64,000 nucleotides of DNA, taken from assembly GCA_028829895.1 (NCBI GenBank), contig CM054181.1, positions 9,881,001 through 9,945,000 of the forward strand, read 5' to 3'. Shown here one piece after another: positions 1 through 11,000 of this stretch; position 1 is the stretch's first letter, and the number at the start of each line of letters is the position of its first letter. The stretch comes from Sinotaia quadrata. Taxonomy: Eukaryota > Mollusca > Gastropoda > Architaenioglossa > Viviparidae. The translations under genes and the position numbers were made by a program. The notes under the pieces are model-generated. The model was not told the DNA's origin. It was given only the letters and a program-made list of their open reading frames with translations, and ran no database searches.

Positions 1-1070
1 TTAGCTCTATTCTTGTATCCTTGGTCTCAACACTCAGTCATGCTGATTCGTTCCCTCAGTCCCCCTTTAACGACACACGTGGTGCATAAGGAATGATGTC
101 CCTTTGTTAGTGGCTAGGAACTGGAATTTTTGCAGCATGGCCCTCAGAGTGGATTTCGACACGCTTACACCAATAAGCTAATGCAGGTGAGGCATGGGTG
201 AACATGAACCATGAGCCGACCTGTGGATGCAACGTGTTTGGATATAATTCTCAACCTAACAGGTCCTACCTAGGCATGGCTCAATTAAATGCGCTGAACA
301 AAGAGTTTCGACCTCGCGTCGCTTACAATTAGATTTTAGAAAAAATATAATCGTCTCACATGTGTTCCATTTAACAGTCATGACGTATGAAGCAATAAAA
401 TAGATACAACGTTAAATTAATGTTCATACAAGGGGTAATTCAAGCCGACAGAGCGCTTCACAATTTACAATTTAAATTACACGCAATAATTGAATTACAT
501 GAAGAATTCATATCGAGCGCAGCATTCTGGCTCTTAGTGAATTAAAACAATATAAATTAAAGTACAGAAATGGAAAAATGGTTACAATAAATTTATATTC
601 CGTAACATATAGGTTTTCAGCTATTTCTCTGAACCATGCTCAAGTGTATATGGAAATCATATAATACATAGCACAAATACATACTTAAACAATACATAGG
701 CAAATACTATTAAATAAAATGATACCTTTGAGAGAAGTCGAAGGGTACCTTGATTCTCTATGGCGCCGGCTGCCTCTCACGACCCGAGTAAGCTGATGGA
801 ATTAGCTAAAATGTGCTCGAAGTGAGGGAGCGGAAGCGTGTGGGTACATATATAGAAAGGTATATTGCGTATCACGTGACTGTTCGCAAAGCATGTGGTT
901 GGTTCGAGAACTGGACAATGGTCCTAAAGTTACATAACATCTTGACCTGTTCTAGAAGCACCTAGAAAAAAGGAAGCTTTGAACAAAGGGCCAAGGGTTT
1001 CAAATATTCGAATTTGAAGTAAACAAGGCAAGTGGGTCACGAAGTCGGACAATTTTATCAGACTGTGACA
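1..1070 (-). repeat. LTR 1 (partial)
   Basis: This is the U3-side 1070 bp of the LTR, the 3' LTR of copy A. It matches 6730-7799 and 13459-14528. The remainder lies left of the window. Confidence 0.95.
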
Positions 1071-1083
1071 CCCCCTTGCTTTT
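1071..1083 (-). other. Polypurine tract, copy A
   Basis: Identical to the copy B tract and directly adjoining LTR 1. Confidence 0.8.
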
Positions 1084-1294
1084 GAGGCGTTTATCTTGCC
1101 AAAGATAAAATGCCTCCTACAAATTATGTATGATAAAATGTAGAAGTCCACAATGAAGAAAAATTTACACAAAAAAAAATTTCGACATTCCTAGAAATAG
1201 AGTGTGCAACTATATTTCATATCTACAGGAAGGAATCCGTAGGGTTCAGTTAATTGATTAAACAACATTCTATCAGTACCGGCACTTGATGGCA

Positions 1295-4200
1295 TCAAGC
1301 ACGACTCATGTAATCTGCGCCAACATTCAAAGACCCTTTGATGTAATGAATATTTGCGTCATACTGTGTCAGAAACAAAGACCAACGCATTAAACGGCTG
1401 TTCGTAAATTGCGCCTGTCCGAGAAAGGCCAACGGCTGGTGATCGCACTCAATGACAAAGGTTTTTCCGTACAAATAGTTTTCGAACTTTTTTATGGCCC
1501 AAACTATTGCAAGACATTCCTTTTCACTGGTGGAATATTTCTGTTCAGTAGTTGTGAGTTTACGGCTTGCATATGCAACTGGGTGTTTGGTGTCATTGTG
1601 TTCTTGTAATAACACTGCTCCTAATCCTGTGTTGCTAGCATCAGTCCTTAACAAGAATGGTTTTGTCAGATCTGGCAGTTTAACAACTAAATCTGAAGTC
1701 AGTCTAGATTTCAGTGTGTCAAAAGCGTTTTGGCATGCATCAGTCCACACTACTTTTGTAGGCATATTCTTACGTGTCAAGTCAGTCAGAGGACATGCAA
1801 TGGCACTAAAATCTGGTACGAATTTTCTGTAGTAGTTAGCAAGACCAAGAAAACTTCTAACTTGTGTTTTTGTTAGCGGTTGTGAAGTGTCCTTAAGTTG
1901 TGCTATCTTAGCTTCACTTGGCGACATAGTTCCATGACTCAACTTGTGTCCCAAGAAGTCTAAAGAGAATTGTGCTATTTCACACTTCGTAGGGCGGGCA
2001 GTGAGGTTGGCTTGCTTTAATCTGGCTAGCACATCTCGTAAGAGTGTTAAGTGCTCCTCCCATGTCTGGGTGCCTAGAATTAAATCATCCATGAAGTTCT
2101 CAACTCCACGTCCGTACAGTGGTTCTAACAATGACCGCATCATCTTAGAAAAAATGCTTGGAGCGTTTGAAACTCCGAAAGGCATAACTTTCCATGTGTA
2201 GTTTCCTACTGGTGTAGTGAAAGCTAGTATGTGTCGATCAGTGTCCTTGACCTTGATTTGCCAAAAACCGCGTGACAAATCTATTTTGGTATAGTAATGA
2301 GCGTTAGCTAGCTTAGTGAAGATGAGATCCGGATCAGGAAGAGGTTCGGCACAAAACTCTGTCACTTGATTGAGTTTGCGGTAGTCTACGCAAAAACGGA
2401 ACGAGTTATCACGTTTTTTAATCAACACGATGGGTGATCCGTAGGCACTGTCAGTCTTCTCTATGACCCCTAGATCTAGCATAGTCTTAATCTCACGTCT
2501 AACGTCATCTATCTTAGCGTGTGGCAACGGATACGGCTTCAAACGTATCGGTTTGTTGTCAGTCAGCTTCAGTGAAAATTCTATTAAGTCTGTCAACCCT
2601 GGTTTGTCTGTCAGAGTAGATGAGAACTCATTAAGCAATTCATTCACTTCTTTTTTCTGTCTTTCTGTCAAGGCTTCATTTACCCTAACGTCTTTGACAG
2701 TTTCGTCCGTCTGTAGAGGACAGTTTGGTAAGGTACCAGTGACGCAATCAGTATCCCCCTCGTCTTCTGTAACTATCGTCGCTACGACAAAATCAGCTTG
2801 AGTGGTTTGATCCTCACGGCTTATGTACTTTTTGAGTAGGTTAACATGAAAGATTTTCTCTCTCTTTCCTGTCTGCACCTTATAGTTCAGTCCCCCTAGC
2901 TTGGCGGTAACTACAAAGGGCCCCTTCCATTTCATCTGAAGTTTGTTATGTGCTTCAGGAAGCAACAGTAACACTTTGTCATTAACTTCAAATTCTCTAG
3001 GTTTGGTGTGCTTATTGTAATATTCTGCCTGTCTAGACTGAGCTATCGTCAAGTTTTCCCGTGCTATCTTGCCTATAGTTTCAAGACGGTTTCTTAAGTC
3101 AGTGACGTATGTATAAGTTGTCTTAACTTCGTCATCTGTCCTTTCATCAGTCCAAAGTGCCTTCAAAATCATCATCGGTCCGCGTACAGTACGTCCGTAA
3201 AGTAGCTCAAATGGTGAGAACCCGGTGGAAGATTGTGGCACCTCCCTATATGCAAATAGTAGGGCAGGGATGTATCTGTCCCAGTCTTTCGGTTTATCTG
3301 TGGCGAGCTTTTTAAGTGCTGTTTTTAATGTCCCATTGTATTTTTCAATCAGACCATTTGCCTGGGGGTGGTATGGTGTGCAAGTAAGATGTTTGATGGA
3401 AAGTAAACGATTTACTTCCTTCATTACGTTGCCTATGAATTGACTCCCCTGATCCGTCAAAATTTCAGTAGGAATTCCAACACGACTCCAAAGACCGAAA
3501 AGGGCTTCGGCGACAGTTTCAGTATCAATATTTTTCAATGGTACTGCGTCGGCGAATCTTGTTGCGTAATCAATAGTGGTCAGCACGTATCGATTACCTC
3601 TCGTTGATGTGGGTATTATAGGCCCAATCAAATCCAATGCTACGCGCTTGTAGGGTTCACTGATCAGTTCAGGTTCTCCTAACGGTGCGGGTCTGATTGA
3701 ATTTTTAGACTGTGTTCTCTGGCATGTGTCGCAACTTAACACGAATCTACGGATATCGGCAGTGATGTCCGGCCAATAAAACTCACTTGTAATACGACTA
3801 GTTGTTTTTTGTACACCCATGTGTGCACCAAAAAGACTCTCATGACCTAATCGTAATACGTCATTTCGTTTGGTTTGTGGAACGACTAATTGTTTCCGAA
3901 ATTCGTCTCCCACTTTCGAATAGCGGTACAATAAACCCTTTTTCAGAATAATGCACGCTTTCTTATTCGAATCGTCAGTGTTGACGTCACTAACAAGTAC
4001 AGCTTGTCTGCGTAACTTGTCTAGTGTTTCGTCCTCAGCTTGTAATATTTTAATCTCGCTAACTGTTGCTTTATCTACGGCTGGTGCGGCAGACATCGGT
4101 GCAGTTACAGATTTGTCTTTACTACTCGCTGCTCTGGTTACAGCGTTAACCAGTGGTGGTTCAGTTGAAGTTTGTTTTTTGCACGGCAAAACATACTTGC

Positions 4201-5632
4201 AACCAAGGATCACGTCATGCGGTGAGTTTTCCATAACTGCCGCTTTGACTGTTCCTTCTACAAAGTCTGAAACAATCGAGACTTCAGCTACTGGTAAAAT
4301 GTCTTGTTCGCCGTTTGCAAAGGTGACAGAGATTGTCTCCCCTGTGTAGTCGGTACGGTTAACTAATGATGCATTTACAATAGCGTCTAGCTCACACCCT
4401 GTATCAAGCAAAGCGATTGTATCGTGACCGTTTGCCTGTACTGGTGTTCGATTCGACTTTTCTGTTTTAGGTGTATGACTTTCTACTGCGTAAACTTTAG
4501 CTGTTTTCTTTTCAGGACATGTTCGTGAAAAATGGCCACTATCACCACAAGTGTAACATGCAAGATTCTTTTTATCTTTCTGTTTGTCGGACTTGTTTTT
4601 AGTGTCGGGTTTAGATGTTTTATCATCACGCTCATTAGGTGCCTTCCCGTCATTTTTCTTATCCTTTCGAGTCTGCGGTTCGTTCGGTCGAGACTTGTTG
4701 TTCGCGTGTGCGTTCGAGAATTGAGAATGTGCGTCATCAAAGCGATCGGCGGCGTTGCCTATCTCCTCTAGCGTAGATTTTTCCCTTGTTGCTAAGTGAA
4801 TCAGTAGATCTGATTTGTATGACCCGAGAATGTGGTCTTTTACCATTTCATCCCTAAGACCTGCGTACGTCTGTGGAGTTTCGGCTAGATCTATCCATCT
4901 TTGGAACAAGTCAGCTACGCGTCGTATGTACTGTGCGTGCGTCTCTGAACTGGCTTTAGTGGCCTGTTTAAACTTACGTCGGTATGTATCTGCTGTGAGT
5001 TTGTAACGTTTCAATAATGCGGCCTTGACTGTGTCGTAATTATCTGACTCAGAATCGCTAAGCTTATTGAACTCGTTTTTCGCACTGCCCTGCAATAACC
5101 CCGATAAATTTATCGCCCAATGTTCCGCTGGAATGTTCGTTGCTCTGGCTAACTTTTCAAACGTTTTTAAATACGCGTCTATTTGATCTTTGTTCTCATC
5201 AAATGGGACCATATTTATCTTTGGAATGATGTTTTCAATTCTACTGTGATTATTTCCATCGCTAGAACGCGAATCACCACTGCTTCTGCGATCACGGTTT
5301 GGATTGGTAACTTCTAGTTTCTTTACTTCCCATTCTAACCGTTTTATTTCCGCGTCTGCGGCGATGCGTTTGGCTTCTGTATCCGCTGCGATGCGTTTTG
5401 CTTCTGTGTCCGCTGCGATGCGTTTAGCCTCGGTTTCAGCTAGTCTTTCAGCCTCTAACTTCTTAGCTTCGCGGGCAGCTAACCGTTCTTCCCTTTCTAT
5501 CTCTTGTCTCTCTTTTTCCGCTTTTTCCGCTTTCTCTAGCTCAGTTTTGATGTAGCTAGTCAGTTCGTCACCTTGATATCCTATCATGATACCGGCTTCT
5601 TTCAGGTCTTCGATAACCTGTTTGCGATCCAT
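1295..5632 (-). CDS. Gag-Pol polyprotein of Gmr1-like Ty3/gypsy element, copy A
   Basis: One frame of 1445 codons encodes the whole element. Visible in order: a charged coiled coil (about 28-107) with three 9-residue EAKRIAADT units; gag core (about 140-300); CCHC zinc knuckle C359, C362, H367, C372; aspartic protease DTG 410-412; integrase zinc domain H597, H604, C634, C637; integrase D667, D727, E763; GPF module from 901; reverse transcriptase (about 1010-1220) with D1118 and the box F1180-M-D-D1183; RNase H D1331, E1372, D1397, D1440. The protein ends just after RNase H. Integrase preceding RT is the Ty1/copia-like order known in Gmr1-like Ty3/gypsy elements, and the RT and GPF module support Ty3/gypsy affinity. 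No stop or frameshift separates gag from pol, so gag excess would need another mechanism. There is no chromodomain and no env frame. Confidence 0.96.
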   Translation of the reverse strand: MDRKQVIEDLKEAGIMIGYQGDELTSYIKTELEKAEKAEKERQEIEREERLAAREAKKLEAERLAETEAKRIAADTEAKRIAADTEAKRIAADAEIKRLEWEVKKLEVTNPNRDRRSSGDSRSSDGNNHSRIENIIPKINMVPFDENKDQIDAYLKTFEKLARATNIPAEHWAINLSGLLQGSAKNEFNKLSDSESDNYDTVKAALLKRYKLTADTYRRKFKQATKASSETHAQYIRRVADLFQRWIDLAETPQTYAGLRDEMVKDHILGSYKSDLLIHLATREKSTLEEIGNAADRFDDAHSQFSNAHANNKSRPNEPQTRKDKKNDGKAPNERDDKTSKPDTKNKSDKQKDKKNLACYTCGDSGHFSRTCPEKKTAKVYAVESHTPKTEKSNRTPVQANGHDTIALLDTGCELDAIVNASLVNRTDYTGETISVTFANGEQDILPVAEVSIVSDFVEGTVKAAVMENSPHDVILGCKYVLPCKKQTSTEPPLVNAVTRAASSKDKSVTAPMSAAPAVDKATVSEIKILQAEDETLDKLRRQAVLVSDVNTDDSNKKACIILKKGLLYRYSKVGDEFRKQLVVPQTKRNDVLRLGHESLFGAHMGVQKTTSRITSEFYWPDITADIRRFVLSCDTCQRTQSKNSIRPAPLGEPELISEPYKRVALDLIGPIIPTSTRGNRYVLTTIDYATRFADAVPLKNIDTETVAEALFGLWSRVGIPTEILTDQGSQFIGNVMKEVNRLLSIKHLTCTPYHPQANGLIEKYNGTLKTALKKLATDKPKDWDRYIPALLFAYREVPQSSTGFSPFELLYGRTVRGPMMILKALWTDERTDDEVKTTYTYVTDLRNRLETIGKIARENLTIAQSRQAEYYNKHTKPREFEVNDKVLLLLPEAHNKLQMKWKGPFVVTAKLGGLNYKVQTGKREKIFHVNLLKKYISREDQTTQADFVVATIVTEDEGDTDCVTGTLPNCPLQTDETVKDVRVNEALTERQKKEVNELLNEFSSTLTDKPGLTDLIEFSLKLTDNKPIRLKPYPLPHAKIDDVRREIKTMLDLGVIEKTDSAYGSPIVLIKKRDNSFRFCVDYRKLNQVTEFCAEPLPDPDLIFTKLANAHYYTKIDLSRGFWQIKVKDTDRHILAFTTPVGNYTWKVMPFGVSNAPSIFSKMMRSLLEPLYGRGVENFMDDLILGTQTWEEHLTLLRDVLARLKQANLTARPTKCEIAQFSLDFLGHKLSHGTMSPSEAKIAQLKDTSQPLTKTQVRSFLGLANYYRKFVPDFSAIACPLTDLTRKNMPTKVVWTDACQNAFDTLKSRLTSDLVVKLPDLTKPFLLRTDASNTGLGAVLLQEHNDTKHPVAYASRKLTTTEQKYSTSEKECLAIVWAIKKFENYLYGKTFVIECDHQPLAFLGQAQFTNSRLMRWSLFLTQYDANIHYIKGSLNVGADYMSRA

Positions 5633-6230
5633 TTTACTGTCTTAGCGCGCTGGCTACAATAAGAATGTATCTCGTGAATTGTGTGTTTTAACCGTCGGCG
5701 ATAACTCCGCTTATCCCGAAAATAACTTTTAGGCTACAACCTTACAAAAATTATTTAATTTACTCAGAACACCTTCCGAAATAAATTACGCGTTAACTCT
5801 TTACACGTTTCACCTGCTTGTCACAGTGTCCGCTGTTCCAAGACTTTCGTAATGTCACGGCTCCTACCATACAACATTACACATTATATCTAGCACCCTA
5901 AATATAATAGTCCGAAGTCTGTTACTACCGATAACTCTCCTAGCTGGCGGTATAACCTTCGACTCCTCACAATGAAGTACTCAGTAACACAATACTAAAT
6001 AAATCATTCAATAGCTAACATGACATATTTAACTACGCTTAAATATATCAACATTAACTAACATGCACGCTACTCTGCAAAAGAATACATGCACATGTCA
6101 CAACAAAAGCAAAGAAAATCAGTGATACAAAAATCAAAAGAACAATTGGCAATTCTGTTCGTTCGTTCGTTTCTAGGTTATGATGCGCCCTATGTATAAA
6201 AATGTTACAATTTACAATTTAATACATATC

Positions 6231-6247
6231 AATCCCGCGACGACCCA
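6231..6247 (-). other. Primer-binding-site candidate, copy A
   Basis: Identical to the copy B site, 16 to 4 bases from the end of LTR 2. It begins TGG in element orientation, as expected for pairing with a tRNA CCA end. Confidence 0.5.
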
Positions 6248-6251
6248 CACT

Positions 6252-7799
6252 TGTTACGTTTCCAGTATTTATTTAAAGACCCTGCTTAGAATAATTAAAA
6301 GACTTTAAATATAATTAATTCTTCCTCTCATATTCTACGCAGACTGGTTGCTCAATTTATTATCTGACTAATTAAAAGTGCGTCTTGTAGTTCAGACGAC
6401 AAATTTACAGACTAATAAACTGCGAACTTTTAGCTAGATTTGAAAACAGTTAAGTCCCTCTAAATTAATATGCACTCGTCATCAATCTTTCTGCTCATCC
6501 GCCCCCATTCAAATCTAAGAATTAATCTAATTGGTCTATTGTGCATAGAAATCAACTACTAAGAGGTATTAACAAAGAAAATAAGATTTAATAAAGTTTA
6601 ACAAATTAACAATAAATCGAATGCAACGCGAATAGTCTTCACTCTGTCTTTACGCGCCTATGCCTGATTTTTGTCAATCTAAATTGCCAGAAAAGTGTTC
6701 CTTTGAGATCTGTACACTTGATTTTGCACTTAGCTCTATTCTTGTATCCTTGGTCTCAACACTCAGTCATGCTGATTCGTTCCCTCAGTCCCCCTTTAAC
6801 GACACACGTGGTGCATAAGGAATGATGTCCCTTTGTTAGTGGCTAGGAACTGGAATTTTTGCAGCATGGCCCTCAGAGTGGATTTCGACACGCTTACACC
6901 AATAAGCTAATGCAGGTGAGGCATGGGTGAACATGAACCATGAGCCGACCTGTGGATGCAACGTGTTTGGATATAATTCTCAACCTAACAGGTCCTACCT
7001 AGGCATGGCTCAATTAAATGCGCTGAACAAAGAGTTTCGACCTCGCGTCGCTTACAATTAGATTTTAGAAAAAATATAATCGTCTCACATGTGTTCCATT
7101 TAACAGTCATGACGTATGAAGCAATAAAATAGATACAACGTTAAATTAATGTTCATACAAGGGGTAATTCAAGCCGACAGAGCGCTTCACAATTTACAAT
7201 TTAAATTACACGCAATAATTGAATTACATGAAGAATTCATATCGAGCGCAGCATTCTGGCTCTTAGTGAATTAAAACAATATAAATTAAAGTACAGAAAT
7301 GGAAAAATGGTTACAATAAATTTATATTCCGTAACATATAGGTTTTCAGCTATTTCTCTGAACCATGCTCAAGTGTATATGGAAATCATATAATACATAG
7401 CACAAATACATACTTAAACAATACATAGGCAAATACTATTAAATAAAATGATACCTTTGAGAGAAGTCGAAGGGTACCTTGATTCTCTATGGCGCCGGCT
7501 GCCTCTCACGACCCGAGTAAGCTGATGGAATTAGCTAAAATGTGCTCGAAGTGAGGGAGCGGAAGCGTGTGGGTACATATATAGAAAGGTATATTGCGTA
7601 TCACGTGACTGTTCGCAAAGCATGTGGTTGGTTCGAGAACTGGACAATGGTCCTAAAGTTACATAACATCTTGACCTGTTCTAGAAGCACCTAGAAAAAA
7701 GGAAGCTTTGAACAAAGGGCCAAGGGTTTCAAATATTCGAATTTGAAGTAAACAAGGCAAGTGGGTCACGAAGTCGGACAATTTTATCAGACTGTGACA
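6252..7799 (-). repeat. LTR 2, shared by both copies
   Basis: A single LTR serves as the 5' LTR of copy A and the 3' LTR of copy B. Reading the minus strand it starts TGTCACAG at 7799 and ends CGTAACA at 6252. AATAAA motifs occur on the minus strand near its 3' end (around 6267 and 6357). Confidence 0.9.
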
Positions 7800-7812
7800 C
7801 CCCCTTGCTTTT
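7800..7812 (-). other. Polypurine tract, copy B
   Basis: The minus strand reads AAAAGCAAGGGGG directly before the 3' LTR start TGTCAC. This is the normal position and composition of the plus-strand primer of LTR retrotransposons. Confidence 0.8.
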
Positions 7813-8023
7813 GAGGCGTTTATCTTGCCAAAGATAAAATGCCTCCTACAAATTATGTATGATAAAATGTAGAAGTCCACAATGAAGAAAAATTTACACA
7901 AAAAAAAATTTCGACATTCCTAGAAATAGAGTGTGCAACTATATTTCATATCTACAGGAAGGAATCCGTAGGGTTCAGTTAATTGATTAAACAACATTCT
8001 ATCAGTACCGGCACTTGATGGCA

Positions 8024-11000
8024 TCAAGCACGACTCATGTAATCTGCGCCAACATTCAAAGACCCTTTGATGTAATGAATATTTGCGTCATACTGTGTCA
8101 GAAACAAAGACCAACGCATTAAACGGCTGTTCGTAAATTGCGCCTGTCCGAGAAAGGCCAACGGCTGGTGATCGCACTCAATGACAAAGGTTTTTCCGTA
8201 CAAATAGTTTTCGAACTTTTTTATGGCCCAAACTATTGCAAGACATTCCTTTTCACTGGTGGAATATTTCTGTTCAGTAGTTGTGAGTTTACGGCTTGCA
8301 TATGCAACTGGGTGTTTGGTGTCATTGTGTTCTTGTAATAACACTGCTCCTAATCCTGTGTTGCTAGCATCAGTCCTTAACAAGAATGGTTTTGTCAGAT
8401 CTGGCAGTTTAACAACTAAATCTGAAGTCAGTCTAGATTTCAGTGTGTCAAAAGCGTTTTGGCATGCATCAGTCCACACTACTTTTGTAGGCATATTCTT
8501 ACGTGTCAAGTCAGTCAGAGGACATGCAATGGCACTAAAATCTGGTACGAATTTTCTGTAGTAGTTAGCAAGACCAAGAAAACTTCTAACTTGTGTTTTT
8601 GTTAGCGGTTGTGAAGTGTCCTTAAGTTGTGCTATCTTAGCTTCACTTGGCGACATAGTTCCATGACTCAACTTGTGTCCCAAGAAGTCTAAAGAGAATT
8701 GTGCTATTTCACACTTCGTAGGGCGGGCAGTGAGGTTGGCTTGCTTTAATCTGGCTAGCACATCTCGTAAGAGTGTTAAGTGCTCCTCCCATGTCTGGGT
8801 GCCTAGAATTAAATCATCCATGAAGTTCTCAACTCCACGTCCGTACAGTGGTTCTAACAATGACCGCATCATCTTAGAAAAAATGCTTGGAGCGTTTGAA
8901 ACTCCGAAAGGCATAACTTTCCATGTGTAGTTTCCTACTGGTGTAGTGAAAGCTAGTATGTGTCGATCAGTGTCCTTGACCTTGATTTGCCAAAAACCGC
9001 GTGACAAATCTATTTTGGTATAGTAATGAGCGTTAGCTAGCTTAGTGAAGATGAGATCCGGATCAGGAAGAGGTTCGGCACAAAACTCTGTCACTTGATT
9101 GAGTTTGCGGTAGTCTACGCAAAAACGGAACGAGTTATCACGTTTTTTAATCAACACGATGGGTGATCCGTAGGCACTGTCAGTCTTCTCTATGACCCCT
9201 AGATCTAGCATAGTCTTAATCTCACGTCTAACGTCATCTATCTTAGCGTGTGGCAACGGATACGGCTTCAAACGTATCGGTTTGTTGTCAGTCAGCTTCA
9301 GTGAAAATTCTATTAAGTCTGTCAACCCTGGTTTGTCTGTCAGAGTAGATGAGAACTCATTAAGCAATTCATTCACTTCTTTTTTCTGTCTTTCTGTCAA
9401 GGCTTCATTTACCCTAACGTCTTTGACAGTTTCGTCCGTCTGTAGAGGACAGTTTGGTAAGGTACCAGTGACGCAATCAGTATCCCCCTCGTCTTCTGTA
9501 ACTATCGTCGCTACGACAAAATCAGCTTGAGTGGTTTGATCCTCACGGCTTATGTACTTTTTGAGTAGGTTAACATGAAAGATTTTCTCTCTCTTTCCTG
9601 TCTGCACCTTATAGTTCAGTCCCCCTAGCTTGGCGGTAACTACAAAGGGCCCCTTCCATTTCATCTGAAGTTTGTTATGTGCTTCAGGAAGCAACAGTAA
9701 CACTTTGTCATTAACTTCAAATTCTCTAGGTTTGGTGTGCTTATTGTAATATTCTGCCTGTCTAGACTGAGCTATCGTCAAGTTTTCCCGTGCTATCTTG
9801 CCTATAGTTTCAAGACGGTTTCTTAAGTCAGTGACGTATGTATAAGTTGTCTTAACTTCGTCATCTGTCCTTTCATCAGTCCAAAGTGCCTTCAAAATCA
9901 TCATCGGTCCGCGTACAGTACGTCCGTAAAGTAGCTCAAATGGTGAGAACCCGGTGGAAGATTGTGGCACCTCCCTATATGCAAATAGTAGGGCAGGGAT
10001 GTATCTGTCCCAGTCTTTCGGTTTATCTGTGGCGAGCTTTTTAAGTGCTGTTTTTAATGTCCCATTGTATTTTTCAATCAGACCATTTGCCTGGGGGTGG
10101 TATGGTGTGCAAGTAAGATGTTTGATGGAAAGTAAACGATTTACTTCCTTCATTACGTTGCCTATGAATTGACTCCCCTGATCCGTCAAAATTTCAGTAG
10201 GAATTCCAACACGACTCCAAAGACCGAAAAGGGCTTCGGCGACAGTTTCAGTATCAATATTTTTCAATGGTACTGCGTCGGCGAATCTTGTTGCGTAATC
10301 AATAGTGGTCAGCACGTATCGATTACCTCTCGTTGATGTGGGTATTATAGGCCCAATCAAATCCAATGCTACGCGCTTGTAGGGTTCACTGATCAGTTCA
10401 GGTTCTCCTAACGGTGCGGGTCTGATTGAATTTTTAGACTGTGTTCTCTGGCATGTGTCGCAACTTAACACGAATCTACGGATATCGGCAGTGATGTCCG
10501 GCCAATAAAACTCACTTGTAATACGACTAGTTGTTTTTTGTACACCCATGTGTGCACCAAAAAGACTCTCATGACCTAATCGTAATACGTCATTTCGTTT
10601 GGTTTGTGGAACGACTAATTGTTTCCGAAATTCGTCTCCCACTTTCGAATAGCGGTACAATAAACCCTTTTTCAGAATAATGCACGCTTTCTTATTCGAA
10701 TCGTCAGTGTTGACGTCACTAACAAGTACAGCTTGTCTGCGTAACTTGTCTAGTGTTTCGTCCTCAGCTTGTAATATTTTAATCTCGCTAACTGTTGCTT
10801 TATCTACGGCTGGTGCGGCAGACATCGGTGCAGTTACAGATTTGTCTTTACTACTCGCTGCTCTGGTTACAGCGTTAACCAGTGGTGGTTCAGTTGAAGT
10901 TTGTTTTTTGCACGGCAAAACATACTTGCAACCAAGGATCACGTCATGCGGTGAGTTTTCCATAACTGCCGCTTTGACTGTTCCTTCTACAAAGTCTGAA

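Larger units (their letters stand above)
1..7799 (-). mobile_element. Ty3/gypsy-type LTR retrotransposon, copy A (one LTR cut by the window edge)
   Basis: In element orientation this copy runs from the shared LTR at 6252-7799, through a primer-binding-site candidate (6231-6247) and a gag-pol frame (5632 down to 1295), to a purine tract (1071-1083) and a 3' LTR of which 1-1070 is visible. Every segment I compared with copy B at +6729 was identical, including the full 1445-residue frame. Identical LTRs and an intact frame indicate very recent activity or gene conversion. The remaining ~478 bp of the third LTR lie outside the window, so the left target-site duplication cannot be read. An assembly-made tandem is the alternative explanation. 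Confidence 0.95.

Noticed and set aside
930..1172. 80-codon frame spanning LTR and polypurine tract
   Set aside because: Crosses element boundaries and has no homology; repeated in copy B only because the sequence is repeated.
1409..5555. Plus-strand frames inside the gag-pol region (and the same in copy B)
   Set aside because: Antisense by-products of a strongly supported minus-strand polyprotein.
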